Numbered from the stretch's first letter, positions 17,572-27,100 are shown. The stretch: 59,288 bases of DNA from Nitrospira sp. (GCA_018242665.1 JAFEBL010000018.1:1-59288), one strand, 5' to 3'. Made by a program: numbers and translations. Notes: generated by a model from the sequence alone, not told the origin.

Positions 17572-18393
17572 CTATTGCCCAAACGACAGCCGCGCATCAC
17601 GTGAGCCAAGCGCGCGCAGCAACCATGCCAAACGACCTGGAATGGCCCTCGCTCGCTTCCTCGCTTTCTTCCAATCGTTCCTGATCTGCTTTTGCACAGT
17701 CTCACTCAACTGCGTTCCCCATCGTCGAAAATCAGACAACTCCTCGTACCGCCCCAATAGTCCCTGCAGCCGAATCATTTTCCTCAGCAAGTCATGCGTC
17801 GAACCTGCCTGCGGAGCAATGCATTCACACTGGTAACGAATGGTCTTCAATCGGAGACGCAGAGCATGAAGCCGCTTGCGCGTGGGCGAGTCCCGGGCCT
17901 TCTCGATCAGCCGCTGAAGCCGGCGGTGGTGCTCCTGGCGCACAGACTCAAGCCGATCGAGCAGAGCAGCCCCTGAGAGCGTAGGAGGTACCGCGTGCGC
18001 CATCACCACGTGCGCGAGTGCATCATACGCCGCTGCCTCCCGGGCTTTTTGGATCTGCTTGTGAATCCTGGCATCCGCCAAGGCCACGTCAGCTTGTGAC
18101 GCATCGATGGTCAACAGATACTGCTTGAAGACGTGCGATGCCCTGAGCTTGCTCAGGCGCTGGACTCCGCGCGCGAGTACACGGGCATCGCGCGCTTCAC
18201 CACAGAGCTGCAGTATCGCCTGAAGCCTTCGACAGTGAGTCCGGAGAGCATGGAGAATTTCTGGCGACTGTTCGTCCTCCATCAATCGAACAACCAATTG
18301 GAGGATGGTGGATTGATAGGTGAGGGCTGCCTGAGCCACATCTTGCGAATGAAATGTCTGTGCGATATGTATGGAGGGCTCGGCGCGTATCAT
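17572..18393 (-). CDS. CHAD domain protein (polyphosphate-binding)
   Basis: A 273-residue, Arg- and His-rich all-alpha protein. Conserved CHAD features are present: VRLMEDEQSPEILHALRTHCRRLQ near the N-terminus, then GEARDARVLARGVQ, and RKRLHALRLRLKTIRYQCE near residue 175. CHAD domains fold into helical bundles with a basic groove that binds inorganic polyphosphate. It lies beside sixA and the ppx-phoU-pst operon, matching a role in polyphosphate handling or granule attachment. It converges with the response regulator, whose stop is only 6 bp away, and is divergent from sixA. Confidence 0.82.
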   Translation of the reverse strand: MIRAEPSIHIAQTFHSQDVAQAALTYQSTILQLVVRLMEDEQSPEILHALRTHCRRLQAILQLCGEARDARVLARGVQRLSKLRASHVFKQYLLTIDASQADVALADARIHKQIQKAREAAAYDALAHVVMAHAVPPTLSGAALLDRLESVRQEHHRRLQRLIEKARDSPTRKRLHALRLRLKTIRYQCECIAPQAGSTHDLLRKMIRLQGLLGRYEELSDFRRWGTQLSETVQKQIRNDWKKARKRARAIPGRLAWLLRALGSRDARLSFGQ

Positions 18394-18464
18394 CAGGGGA
18401 TCCTTGTGAGGATGCCCCGGCAGTACGACAACATGTCGTCGAGGCCGGAGAGGAGTGACATCGT

Positions 18465-18962
18465 ATGCGTTGCCTATTCTTCCGGCATGGCATGGCCGTG
18501 GAACGCGAGGACTGGACAGGATCGGAACGATGCAGGCCGCTCACAGAAAAGGGGCGACGCCGCACCAAGCAATCGGGGCGGGGATTGCTGGCCCTACACC
18601 TCCATCCGACACAGATCCTCTCCAGTCCCCTCACACGGGCACGGCAAACGGCCGCCATTCTTCACGCGTTACTTCAGCATACACTGCACATCCGCATCAC
18701 GTCGGCGCTCGAGCCGGAGGCCCCATCGGATGCAATCCTTTCATTCCTGGCCACCCTGCCGGCTGATGCTGTCGTGTGGTGTATCGGACACGAACCGCAC
18801 CTCAGCACCACTGCCGGTCTGTTACTCACGGGCTCCTCCTGCAGCGGATTGTCCCTCAAGAAGGCCGGCGCTTGCCTGATCGAGATGGCCCCATCGATGC
18901 GACCGGGAACCGGACGACTCGACTGGTGGCTCACCGCGGCGCAGTTACGCGCGCTAGCCTGA
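18465..18962 (+). CDS. sixA: SixA-like phosphohistidine phosphatase
   Basis: A 165-residue histidine-phosphatase-superfamily protein. The catalytic RHG (FFRHGMAVE, His 8) is at the N-terminus. SSPLTRARQTAAIL (~52) supplies the conserved Arg, and the second catalytic His lies in CIGHEPHLS (~108). SixA removes phosphate from phosphohistidine in HPt and PTS proteins. Homologues are often encoded next to CHAD proteins, as here, so the substrate may belong to phosphate signalling. GGAGAGGAG lies upstream of the ATG. It converges with ppx. Confidence 0.85.
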   Translation: MRCLFFRHGMAVEREDWTGSERCRPLTEKGRRRTKQSGRGLLALHLHPTQILSSPLTRARQTAAILHALLQHTLHIRITSALEPEAPSDAILSFLATLPADAVVWCIGHEPHLSTTAGLLLTGSSCSGLSLKKAGACLIEMAPSMRPGTGRLDWWLTAAQLRALA

Positions 18963-18981
18963 TCAAACCTGAGGCGCAGGC

Positions 18982-19005
18982 GGACCTGATTGGTGATTCA
19001 GGTCC
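18982..19005. terminator. Possible bidirectional hairpin between sixA and ppx
   Basis: GGACCTGA and TCAGGTCC form a perfect 8-bp stem with an 8-base loop and overlap the ppx stop codon. Placed between convergent genes it could end both transcripts, but no T-run follows on either strand. Confidence 0.35.
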
Positions 19006-20551
19006 CGTTCTCCTCCTGGTTCTTCGTGATGAACTCCACCGGCCGCTTGAACACCTTTTCGAACAAGTCGCTCCGCCCCCGTGCCGCCCACAGTTCTAAT
19101 TCGGCATCGCCGGACGCCTGCACGGTGATGACCACGGATTTCCCGAGCTTGACGTCCACCTGTTGCACAACGGAAAACTGGCTGCGATCCAGACCATCGG
19201 CAATACGCAACAGCGCCGACAACACATTGATGGTCCGCTGGGAGCCGCCCGGCAACGCATGGAATTCGTCATGCTTCCTGTTGGGTACCGAACGGCGATG
19301 GTACCGGGCCACGTTTGCAACCAAGTCGATCTCCTCGGCCGTGAAGCCAGAAAGATCGCTGTTCTTGATCAGGTAATAGGCGTGCTTGTGATGTTGCCGC
19401 GAATTAATGAGGTACCCGATGTCATGCAAAATGGCGGCACACTCCAGCCACTCACGCTCGCGCAAACCCAATCCGTGCAGAGGCCTCGTCTGATCGAACA
19501 GGCGCAATGCCAATCCTGCGACATGCAAGGCATGCGTTTCGGACACATGGCAGCGATGGGCAAGGGCCATGATGTTGCGTTTACGCACATCGGGAATGTC
19601 CCGCTCCGCCTGGATCCGTTCGTGATGCCGCTGAATGAAGTCGTAAATGAGGCCTTCGCGGATCGCCTTGTCGCAAATCGTCAGTTCGGTCTTTTGAAGT
19701 AATTCGAGCAGAATCCGAAACACGATCGTCGCCGGCAACAGCGTATCCACACGCTTAGGATCCAAGCCGGGCATGGCGAGCCGCGTTTTCAGCGAGGCAC
19801 CGGCCAGACGCTTTTCCACCGCCGCGATTTCTTTCGCCGACACTTGGGCGAGATTGAGTTGAGGCAGCGGGCGACCGGTGCGTTGCAGATGGATGACTTC
19901 GGCCAGATTGCCCGCCATACCCGAGGTCGCAATAATCTGTTCAACCCGTTTGGTTTTGTAGGGCCCCAACCCCGCCTTCAACTGCGCGGTCACGGCTTGC
20001 TCCAACTCGCTCAACATGCCCTTGGACGGAGGCGTCTTCGTCAGATAGAGATCCTTGAGGCGGATGGCGCCCAGCTTCAGACTGCGGGCTTGAAAGACCT
20101 GATCCCGGTTGCCAACGATCACCTCCACCGACCCGCCGCCGATATCGATGACAAGTGTCGGCCGCTCAGGGAGGGCGACACTGTTTTGCACGCCAAGGAA
20201 AATCAATCGGGCTTCTTCCGCGCCGGTAATCACGCGCACGACCAGGCCCGTCTGCTGGGCGACGTGATCCAAAAACTCACCACCGTTCCGCGCTTCGCGG
20301 ACCGCGCTGGTCGCCACCGCTTGGATCTGTTCGTACCCCTTGTTTCGAGCCAGCGTGACGAGCGCGCGGATCACTTCCAATCCGCGCATCATGGCCTGGT
20401 CGGACAGGCGGCGAGAGGTAAATACCCCGTCGCCCAGGCGCGTCATATCTTTGAAACGGTCGAGAATTTTATAGGAGTAGTCTGGTTGGACCTCGGCCAA
20501 CACCATATGGATGGAATTGGTGCCGATATCCAGGACGGCCAGCTTGGGCAT
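18998..20551 (-). CDS. ppx: Exopolyphosphatase/pppGpp phosphohydrolase (Ppx/GppA)
   Basis: A 517-residue protein with two parts. An ASKHA (actin-like) domain occupies ~1-310: LAVLDIGTNSIHMVL at the start, VIDIGGGSVEVIVG (~137) and IIATSGMAGNLAE (~208). A C-terminal HD-type helical domain (~330-500) includes ECAAILHDIGYLIN. It releases phosphate from long-chain polyphosphate and may also hydrolyse pppGpp. It is the last gene of the minus-strand pst operon: the phoU stop lies immediately upstream, with no gap. Coupling to phoU and pst is typical of phosphate-homeostasis operons. Confidence 0.92.
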   Translation of the reverse strand: MPKLAVLDIGTNSIHMVLAEVQPDYSYKILDRFKDMTRLGDGVFTSRRLSDQAMMRGLEVIRALVTLARNKGYEQIQAVATSAVREARNGGEFLDHVAQQTGLVVRVITGAEEARLIFLGVQNSVALPERPTLVIDIGGGSVEVIVGNRDQVFQARSLKLGAIRLKDLYLTKTPPSKGMLSELEQAVTAQLKAGLGPYKTKRVEQIIATSGMAGNLAEVIHLQRTGRPLPQLNLAQVSAKEIAAVEKRLAGASLKTRLAMPGLDPKRVDTLLPATIVFRILLELLQKTELTICDKAIREGLIYDFIQRHHERIQAERDIPDVRKRNIMALAHRCHVSETHALHVAGLALRLFDQTRPLHGLGLREREWLECAAILHDIGYLINSRQHHKHAYYLIKNSDLSGFTAEEIDLVANVARYHRRSVPNRKHDEFHALPGGSQRTINVLSALLRIADGLDRSQFSVVQQVDVKLGKSVVITVQASGDAELELWAARGRSDLFEKVFKRPVEFITKNQEENGT

Positions 20552-21220
20552 CTAGAAACTCGCGGTGGGAGCGACGTGCCGGATGTTCTTGCCTTCAACC
20601 ATATAGACGACAAGTTCCGCAATATTGGTGGCGTGATCGGCGATGCGTTCGAGCGACTTGGCCACGAACGTCAGCCGGATCGCGCGGGTGATGGTGCGCG
20701 TGTCCTCCAGCATAAAGGAGAGCAGTTCTCGAAACAACTGTTCGTTCACCTCATCGACGAAATCGTCGTCCGCGCACACCTTCCGTGCCAACACCGGATC
20801 GGAATTCACGAAGGCGTCCAGGCACTCCTTGACCATGCGCATGGTCCAATTCGCCATGCGCGGAATGTCGATGTAGGGCTTGAGCTGCGGCTCGCCGTTC
20901 AATTCCAATGCGCGCTGCGCAATGTTGTCGGCCAGGTCGCCCATCCGTTCCAGCTCGGACGAAATCTTCATCCCGGTCGTGACAAATCGCAAGTCGCGAG
21001 CCGTCGGTTGTTGAAGCGCCAACAACTGCACGCAGAGTTCGTCAATCTCGACATCCAACGCGTTGACGTCGTGATCCTGCTTGATGACGTCCACGGCCAA
21101 ATCAGAATCGCGATCCACCAAGGCCTGCAGGGCCTGCTGAATTTGCGACTCGACCAGGCCACCCATGCGGAGCAACTGCTGCTTGAGATGCGCGAGATCT
21201 TGATCAAAGTGTCGTTGCAT
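20552..21220 (-). CDS. phoU: PhoU phosphate-signalling protein
   Basis: A 222-residue, all-helical protein with two PhoU three-helix repeats. It shows DQDLAHLKQQLLRMGGLVESQIQQA at the start, the metal-binding ELERMGDLADNIAQRA (~90) in repeat 1 and KSLERIADHATNIAE (~190) in repeat 2. PhoU links PstB transport status to the PhoR/PhoB system and keeps the regulon off when phosphate is plentiful. GAGAGGAG lies upstream of the ATG, and it sits 21 bp after pstB. The window encodes no PhoR, so its signalling partner is unclear. Confidence 0.94.
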   Translation of the reverse strand: MQRHFDQDLAHLKQQLLRMGGLVESQIQQALQALVDRDSDLAVDVIKQDHDVNALDVEIDELCVQLLALQQPTARDLRFVTTGMKISSELERMGDLADNIAQRALELNGEPQLKPYIDIPRMANWTMRMVKECLDAFVNSDPVLARKVCADDDFVDEVNEQLFRELLSFMLEDTRTITRAIRLTFVAKSLERIADHATNIAELVVYMVEGKNIRHVAPTASF

Positions 21221-21241
21221 GATGCCGGCTCCTCTCGTTGT

Positions 21242-22099
21242 TTATCCGAATCGCCCGGTAATATAATCTTCCGTTCGCTTGTCCCGAGGCGTGGTGAAAA
21301 TGGTTTTAGTGTCGCCGAACTCGACGAGCTCGCCCATGAGAAAAAACCCGCACTGATCCGAGACCCGTGCCGCCTGTTGCATATTATGCGTCACAATGAC
21401 GACGGTGTAGGTGTCCTTCAAGCGATAGATGAGCTCTTCGATTTTCCCCGTGGCGATCGGATCCAGCGCGGAACAGGGCTCATCCATGAGGATGACTTCT
21501 GGTTGCACGGCCAGGGCGCGGGCGATACACAGCCGCTGCTGCTGGCCGCCGGAGAGTCCGACGGCACTGTGCTGCAGACGATCCTTCACTTCATCCCAGA
21601 GACCCGCGCCTTGCAAACTGTGCTGCACCAGCTCATCCAGCGACCGTTTGTCTTTCGTCCCATGCAAACGCGGACCGTACGCCACATTGTCGTAAATCGA
21701 TTTGGGAAAGGGATTCGATTTTTGAAAGACCATTCCCACGCGCTTCCGCAGATCGGTCACATCAATGGCGGCCTCATAGATATCGACGCCGTCGAGTTCC
21801 ACACGACCGACCGCTCGTGCGCCTTCGACCAGATCATTCATGCGATTCACACATCGGAGCAGGGTGGACTTCCCACAGCCGGAAGGGCCGATGAACGCCG
21901 TGACGGAGTGACTCCGTACCGTCAACCCGACGTGGAACAGCGCCTGCCGGTGCCCGTAAAAAAAATCGAGATCACGAACTGAAATTTTTGCCTGCAGGGG
22001 CGCCCCCAGCGACCGCTGAACAGGCGCGGACCGGGACTCGGATAGAGGGGGGCGCAGCGACACCATCGGCGCTGTCATCCTGTCAGATTGCACTTCCAT
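21242..22099 (-). CDS. pstB: Phosphate ABC transporter ATP-binding protein PstB
   Basis: About 285 residues. An N-terminal extension of ~38 residues precedes the ABC ATPase: FYGHRQALF, Walker [11 protein letters not shown]-loop [15 protein letters not shown], signature LSGGQQQRL, Walker [13 protein letters not shown] and H-loop VTHNMQQ. It hydrolyses ATP to drive PstA/PstC phosphate uptake. ATG 22099 is preferred because GAGAGGAG lies five bases upstream; an in-frame GTG is two codons further out. The N-terminal extension is longer than in E. coli PstB (257 residues) and its role is unknown. Confidence 0.94.
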   Translation of the reverse strand: MEVQSDRMTAPMVSLRPPLSESRSAPVQRSLGAPLQAKISVRDLDFFYGHRQALFHVGLTVRSHSVTAFIGPSGCGKSTLLRCVNRMNDLVEGARAVGRVELDGVDIYEAAIDVTDLRKRVGMVFQKSNPFPKSIYDNVAYGPRLHGTKDKRSLDELVQHSLQGAGLWDEVKDRLQHSAVGLSGGQQQRLCIARALAVQPEVILMDEPCSALDPIATGKIEELIYRLKDTYTVVIVTHNMQQAARVSDQCGFFLMGELVEFGDTKTIFTTPRDKRTEDYITGRFG

Positions 22100-22117
22100 A
22101 CACACTCCTCTCTGTGA

Positions 22118-23767
22118 TCACACCGCCGAGGTCGCAAATCGCTTACGAAGGCGATTACGCAACATCACCGCCGTCAGGTTCAACAGCACCACCACGAGAA
22201 TCAGAATCAGCGTCGTCATGTAGACCATCGGCTTGGCCGCTTCGACGTTCGGCGACTGGAACCCCACGTCATAAATATGAAACCCCAGGTGCATAAACTT
22301 GCGTTCGAGATGCAAAAAGGGAAGATATTCGTCCAGCGGCAGCGCCGGGGCCAGCTTCACGACGCCCGTGAGCATCAGCGGCGCCACTTCGCCGGCGGCT
22401 CTGGCCATGGCGAGGATCAATCCCGTCAAAATTCCCGGCAAGGCGCAGGGCAGAATGACGTGCCGGATCGTCTCGAATTTGGTGGCGCCCAAACCGACTG
22501 ACCCTTCACGAAAATCGCGCGGCACGGCCGACAGGCCTTCCTCGGTTGCGACGATGACCACTGGAACCGTGAGCAGCGCAAGAGTCAACGAGGCCCAGAG
22601 AATCCCGCCGGTGCCGAACGTCGGATTCGGCAAGGATTCAGGAAACAGAAGCTGGTCGATGCTGCCTCCCAGCGTGTAGACAAAGAACGCCAACCCGAAC
22701 ACGCCGAACACAATCGAGGGCACCCCGGCCAGATTGTTCACCGCGATTCGTACCAGCCTCACGAGCGGCCCTTGCTTGGCGTACTCCCGCAGGTACACCG
22801 CGGCCATGACACCGAAAGGCATCACCGCCAGGGTCATGAGAAATACCATCAGCACCGTCCCGAAAATGGCAGGAAAGATCCCGCCCTCCGTATTAGCCTC
22901 TCGCGGCTCGCTTGAGACAAAGATCCACAGGTTCTGAGCATAGGCCATCGTCTTGTCGAACCAATGCATCGCATTCGGCCGGCTCACCGCGATGATCTGA
23001 TCGAGCGACAGGCGCACCGATCGGCCGGTGGAGATGGTCAGAAGCACTGCGTCCTGGCCGGCCTCTTTGTGCAACCGCTCCAACGCTTCGGTCTTCGACA
23101 GGTATTCGCGCTCGAGGACGGCAATGTCATCGACGAGACGCCTGTCTGATTCAGCGGTGGCGGGATCGGTTCCGCCCTTCAACACCAATGCCTGGCGCGC
23201 CAGCCTGGCCTTTTCGATACGATAGTTGATCGACCCGATCTCCTCCCGCTCAAGATGTTCGATCAGCCGGCGCAACTGGTTGGCTCGATCGACCAGCCTC
23301 ACGACGGCCGCCCAGGTGTTGTCGGCGGCGTTCGTGGCCGTAGCGCTTTCTCCTGTCAGGCTGATGCGGCCATAGGCGGGCCCCCATTCGCGACGTTCCA
23401 CGAACGTCAACTCATCGGGGAAAATAATCGACGCGATCTCGGCTTCGTTGATCCAACGATATTCGGATCCGAATTGATCCCGATTGCCGACGCGATAGCG
23501 AAAGCGGCGCTGTCCTGATTGCGTCTCGGTCGTCATCGAATGGGGGATCATCTCTTCGCCGACGAGTTGCCCGATGACCGTCTCCTGGCTTTTCAGCGTC
23601 ACCTGTTGCAGGGCGCGCGGCCAGAACTGCCCCAGACCATTGACCATGATCAGGACCAGCATGCCGGCCACCATCAATAGACTGATCGCCACACCGGATG
23701 CCGTCATCCAGACGAAGAGTTCGCCGCCTCGCCAAAAATGGCTCATGCGCGTGGATGGTTTACCCAT
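22118..23767 (-). CDS. pstA: Phosphate ABC transporter permease PstA with large periplasmic insertion
   Basis: About 549 residues, nearly twice the usual ~290. After TM1 (ASGVAISLLMVAGMLVLIMV) comes a ~230-residue extracytoplasmic segment with a charged coiled coil (LRRLIEHLEREEIGSINYRI, DIAVLEREYLSKTEALERLH). The canonical permease follows from ~285: TM helices and the EAA-like loop GSVGLGATKFETIRHVILPCALPGILTG. The ATG overlaps the pstC stop (ATGGGTAA), indicating translational coupling. Long-form PstA partners long-form PstC in several bacterial groups. The insertion probably contacts PstS or the PstC propeller. Confidence 0.9.
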   Translation of the reverse strand: MGKPSTRMSHFWRGGELFVWMTASGVAISLLMVAGMLVLIMVNGLGQFWPRALQQVTLKSQETVIGQLVGEEMIPHSMTTETQSGQRRFRYRVGNRDQFGSEYRWINEAEIASIIFPDELTFVERREWGPAYGRISLTGESATATNAADNTWAAVVRLVDRANQLRRLIEHLEREEIGSINYRIEKARLARQALVLKGGTDPATAESDRRLVDDIAVLEREYLSKTEALERLHKEAGQDAVLLTISTGRSVRLSLDQIIAVSRPNAMHWFDKTMAYAQNLWIFVSSEPREANTEGGIFPAIFGTVLMVFLMTLAVMPFGVMAAVYLREYAKQGPLVRLVRIAVNNLAGVPSIVFGVFGLAFFVYTLGGSIDQLLFPESLPNPTFGTGGILWASLTLALLTVPVVIVATEEGLSAVPRDFREGSVGLGATKFETIRHVILPCALPGILTGLILAMARAAGEVAPLMLTGVVKLAPALPLDEYLPFLHLERKFMHLGFHIYDVGFQSPNVEAAKPMVYMTTLILILVVVLLNLTAVMLRNRLRKRFATSAV

Positions 23768-25988
23768 GGCTGTATTTATCCCGGAGCCGCTGGCGAACAA
23801 GTTCAGCCAGCGAGTTGATGGCGAATGTGACCATGAACAGGAGCAGCGCCGCCAGGAACAACACCCGATACAGACTTCCGCCGTGCGGCGCTTCTGGAAT
23901 TTCGACGGCGATATTCGCCGACAGGGTCCGGAACCCGTTGGCCCAATTCCAATCCAGAATCGGCGTATTCCCCGTGGCCATCAGGACGATCATCGTTTCT
24001 CCGATGGCGCGCCCGAAACCGATCATCACCGCGGAAAATATTCCGGGGCTGGCCGATAGCAGGACCAGATACAACACGGTTTGCCAACGGGTGGCGCCCA
24101 GCGCAAGAGATCCGGCGATGTGGGATTTCGGCACATTGGAGAGCGCCTCTTCGGCAATACTGTAGATCACCGGGACGATGGCAAACCCCATGACGATGCC
24201 GACGACCAAGGCGTTGCGCTGATCGTATTGGATGCCGAGACGATTCGAGAGCCAGGCCTTGATGTTGCCATCGAACCACCAGGCTTCAAAAAAGGAATGG
24301 GCCCAGAGGCAACCGCCGATCCCGAGAGCCAGAATGGGCATCAACATCAGCGCTTCATTCCCCGGGGAGAAACGACGTTTGAGGGATAGGGGGCAGAGGT
24401 ACCAGAAGAAGGAGGCTACGATGACCAGCATCGGCAAGACCAGCACCATGCCGGCGAGAGCGGGGAGCATACGTTCAAGGAGAGGAGCCAGCCAGAGGCC
24501 GGCGAGAAAGCCAAGCACGACGGTCGGCAAGGCGGCCATGACCTCAATAATCGGTTTAACTTTCGCGCGAAGGTCGTGATGCATGAACTGCGAGGTACAG
24601 ATCGCCGCGAGAATGGCGATCGGTACGGCGAGGAAGAGCGCGTAGATCGTGCCCTTGAGAGTGCCGAACGCCAAGGGAAGCAATCCCAGTTTCGGTTCCA
24701 CATCGTCCGATCCGGAGGAGGATTGCCAGACATACGCGGGCTGATCGTACCCTTCGTACCAGACCTTGCCGAACAGTGTGTCCAACGTGACTTCGGGGTA
24801 GGGATTCTGAAGCTGATAGAGCGACAGTTGTCCGGCTCCATCCAGCGCGATGACCGCATCGCCTTTCGGCGCAAACGCGACGGCACGAATAGGAAATTCG
24901 CCCACGGCCACCCGCAGCAGCGTTTGAGAAGAGGTGGCATGGTGCAGAAACACATGGCCCTTCGCGTCACCGGTGACAAATCCTTTGACCCGTTGCGATG
25001 GAGCGAACGCGGTGACGGGCCCAACATGGGAGCGAAAGGTATGCATATGCGCCAGCGTCCATCCCAATGGCGCATCGGCGCGCCGAACCAAGCCCCAGGT
25101 CGACACGGCACCATCGGCCGCCATGACGACGAGGCTACGATCACCACTGAGAAACCCCAACATGTTCACCGCGATGTTCGATGCAGCGACCGCATAGGAC
25201 GCCCTCACCTCCGGCGGTTGCGTCTCCGACAATCCGATGTGGACGACATGCCCCTCGGACGTACCGACGTACAGATGCTCAAGCAACGCATCCAGTGCCA
25301 GGGACGTGACGGCGCCGGGCGGTTGAGGCAACTCCGTGATCTTCAGATCGGTTCCCGCTGGATCATCAGCAGCGATTCTCGCGAGGAACAGCCGTCCGCC
25401 TTTCGTGGCGACCGCGAAAAGACTGCCCTGGTCGTTCGATCGATAGGCCAGGCGGACAATGGGGCTCTTGGCGACGGGAATGGGTGCGCCGGCTTGGATG
25501 GTCGGTCGTTTCCGCCGCTCACCCTGTTCGGAAAATTCCGTGGTCGTGCCGATCTTCACCAGCAGAATTTCGCCGGCGGACGTCCCCACGGCGAGACGAT
25601 TGGTGGGGCCGCCACCCGAGGCCACTGCCGTCACCTGCCTCGTCGTCAGCTGCGCCGGCAGCGCCAATTGAATGGGCCGGCCGGAGGCCAGGTCGAACAC
25701 CTGAATCGCACCGGAGGTGAACACTTGCGCGATTTCCCGGTGTTCGTCCACCGCCACCTGCGCGGGGCCTTCGTCGGACAACAAGGCGGGCACACTCAGG
25801 CGCTGGCTCAACTTCGCACTCGGCGCGGTGAAGAGTGGCGTCACCTCGCGAAACAAAAAAAAGAAGATCCCCAGAATACTGACAATGGTCGCCAGCCCGC
25901 CCACCGTAATGACGGTGCGAGCGAGCCGGTCGATTAGTGACCGCATCCGGACAGACGCTGGAAGGAGTCCGAGCAGCTTTGTTTGCAT
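23760..25988 (-). CDS. pstC: Phosphate ABC transporter permease PstC with periplasmic beta-propeller-like domain
   Basis: A 742-residue protein. TM1 (~25-48) is followed by a ~350-residue extracytoplasmic region of WD-like repeats (VAVDEHREIAQVFTSGAIQVFD, PVTAFAPSQRVKGFVTGDAKG, AVAFAPKGDAVIALDGAGQL) that suggests a beta-propeller. The permease core occupies ~430-742, with FGTLKGTIYALFLAVPIA, a VVLGFLAGLWLAP helix and the EAA-type loop GSLALGATRWQTVLYLVLLSASPGIFSAV. With PstA it forms the phosphate channel. Its start overlaps the pstS stop by one base. The propeller-bearing form is known in some lineages but has no assigned function. Confidence 0.9.
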   Translation of the reverse strand: MQTKLLGLLPASVRMRSLIDRLARTVITVGGLATIVSILGIFFFLFREVTPLFTAPSAKLSQRLSVPALLSDEGPAQVAVDEHREIAQVFTSGAIQVFDLASGRPIQLALPAQLTTRQVTAVASGGGPTNRLAVGTSAGEILLVKIGTTTEFSEQGERRKRPTIQAGAPIPVAKSPIVRLAYRSNDQGSLFAVATKGGRLFLARIAADDPAGTDLKITELPQPPGAVTSLALDALLEHLYVGTSEGHVVHIGLSETQPPEVRASYAVAASNIAVNMLGFLSGDRSLVVMAADGAVSTWGLVRRADAPLGWTLAHMHTFRSHVGPVTAFAPSQRVKGFVTGDAKGHVFLHHATSSQTLLRVAVGEFPIRAVAFAPKGDAVIALDGAGQLSLYQLQNPYPEVTLDTLFGKVWYEGYDQPAYVWQSSSGSDDVEPKLGLLPLAFGTLKGTIYALFLAVPIAILAAICTSQFMHHDLRAKVKPIIEVMAALPTVVLGFLAGLWLAPLLERMLPALAGMVLVLPMLVIVASFFWYLCPLSLKRRFSPGNEALMLMPILALGIGGCLWAHSFFEAWWFDGNIKAWLSNRLGIQYDQRNALVVGIVMGFAIVPVIYSIAEEALSNVPKSHIAGSLALGATRWQTVLYLVLLSASPGIFSAVMIGFGRAIGETMIVLMATGNTPILDWNWANGFRTLSANIAVEIPEAPHGGSLYRVLFLAALLLFMVTFAINSLAELVRQRLRDKYSHG

Positions 25989-26998
25989 CAGCGGATTTTC
26001 GCAAGCTGTTTGTCAGCCAATGCTCCGGGGACGGGAAAGTATCCATCCCTCAACACGTCGGACTGCCCCTCTTTGCTGTAGACGTATGCCAAGAACTCTT
26101 TGACGATCGGGGAGAGGGGTTTGCCGGGAGCCTGATTCACATAGATGTACAAATACCGCCAGAGCGGGTAGGTTCCGTTTTTCGTATTGGCATGGGTCGG
26201 TTCGATGTGGGGCTGCCCCGCCTTTGCCGCCAGCGGAACCATTTTGACTCCCGACGTGCTGTAGCCGATGCCGCTATACCCGATGCCGTATCGATCCTCG
26301 CTGATGCCTTGCACCACGGAGGCGGACCCCGGCTGCTCCTTCACCTGATCCTTGAAGTCGCCGTTTTTCAGCGCATGTTCCTTGAAGAAGCCGTAGGTCC
26401 CCGAAGCTGAATTTCGACCATAGAGGCTGATGGGTGAATTGGCCCAATCCCCGGCATGACCGAGTTGCCCCCAGCGCGTCACATCCGTGCTGTGCCCTTG
26501 GCGGCGTGACTTGGAAAACAGGGCGTCCACTTCGGCCATGGTGAGGCCTGCCACCGGATTGTCTTTATTCACAAACAGCGCCAACGCATCCACCGCAACC
26601 GGGTAGGCCGTGGGGGGATACCCGAACTTGGCCTCAAACGCATCGACCTCACTGGACTTCATCGTCCGTGACATGGGTCCCAACTGAGCGGTATTTTCAA
26701 TTAACGCAGGCGGGGCCGTGCTCGATCCCTTCCCTTCCACTTGAATTTTCACATTGGGATATTGCTTGCGAAATCCCTCTGCCCACAGCGTGATGAGGTT
26801 ATTGAGTGTATCCGACCCGATGCTATTGATCGTCCCGGACACGCCGCTGACCTTGGTATAGGGCTTGATCTCAGCATCGATCGTGATGGTTTCGTTCGCA
26901 GGAGCCTCACCGGGCGCAGCGCTGACCAGACAGGTCGTCATAAACGGGCCCAACACGGTGAGTGTGACACTCAAGCACATCTGACGTGAGATGACCAT
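25988..26998 (-). CDS. pstS: Periplasmic phosphate-binding protein PstS
   Basis: A 336-residue substrate-binding protein with a signal peptide (LSVTLTVLGPFMTTCLVSAAP). Binding-fold motifs: GSDTLNNLITLWAEGFRKQY (~62), VEGKGSSTAPPALIENTAQLGPMSR (~85, a phosphate-ligating Ser/Thr loop), and GRNSASGTYGFFKEHAL (~200). It captures phosphate and hands it to PstCA. It is the first gene of pstSCAB-phoU-ppx. CGGAGGA lies upstream of the ATG, and a Pho-box-like repeat sits about 90 bp further out. A distinct second PstS is encoded at 33839-34957. Confidence 0.94.
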   Translation of the reverse strand: MVISRQMCLSVTLTVLGPFMTTCLVSAAPGEAPANETITIDAEIKPYTKVSGVSGTINSIGSDTLNNLITLWAEGFRKQYPNVKIQVEGKGSSTAPPALIENTAQLGPMSRTMKSSEVDAFEAKFGYPPTAYPVAVDALALFVNKDNPVAGLTMAEVDALFSKSRRQGHSTDVTRWGQLGHAGDWANSPISLYGRNSASGTYGFFKEHALKNGDFKDQVKEQPGSASVVQGISEDRYGIGYSGIGYSTSGVKMVPLAAKAGQPHIEPTHANTKNGTYPLWRYLYIYVNQAPGKPLSPIVKEFLAYVYSKEGQSDVLRDGYFPVPGALADKQLAKIR

Positions 26999-27083
26999 AT
27001 GAAGAGATTCCTCCGGTTAAACAATCCGTGAACGATTGCACCGTCGAGCGTAGGACTGCGGCATTTCCAGGCGATCAGCTCAA

Positions 27084-27100
27084 TGTAAACACCATGTTAA
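27084..27100 (-). promoter_or_regulatory. Pho-box-like direct repeat A, upstream of pstS
   Basis: Read toward pstS, this is TTAACA-TGGTG-TTTACA: two hexamers in an 11-bp direct repeat, the geometry bound by PhoB/PhoP-type OmpR regulators. It lies in the divergent gap between pstS and the 27213 response regulator and could serve both. Related repeats are at 29060, 29892, 35041 and 35601. Confidence 0.6.

Noticed and set aside
19844..21982. 712-codon open frame on the + strand
   Set aside because: It lies exactly antisense to ppx, phoU and pstB, all certain genes. Its His/Arg/Gln-rich composition is typical of an antisense shadow in GC-rich DNA, and no motif is present.
24576..25937. 453-codon open frame on the + strand
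   Set aside because: Antisense to the PstC propeller region; Arg/His/Gly-rich with no ribosome site or domain.
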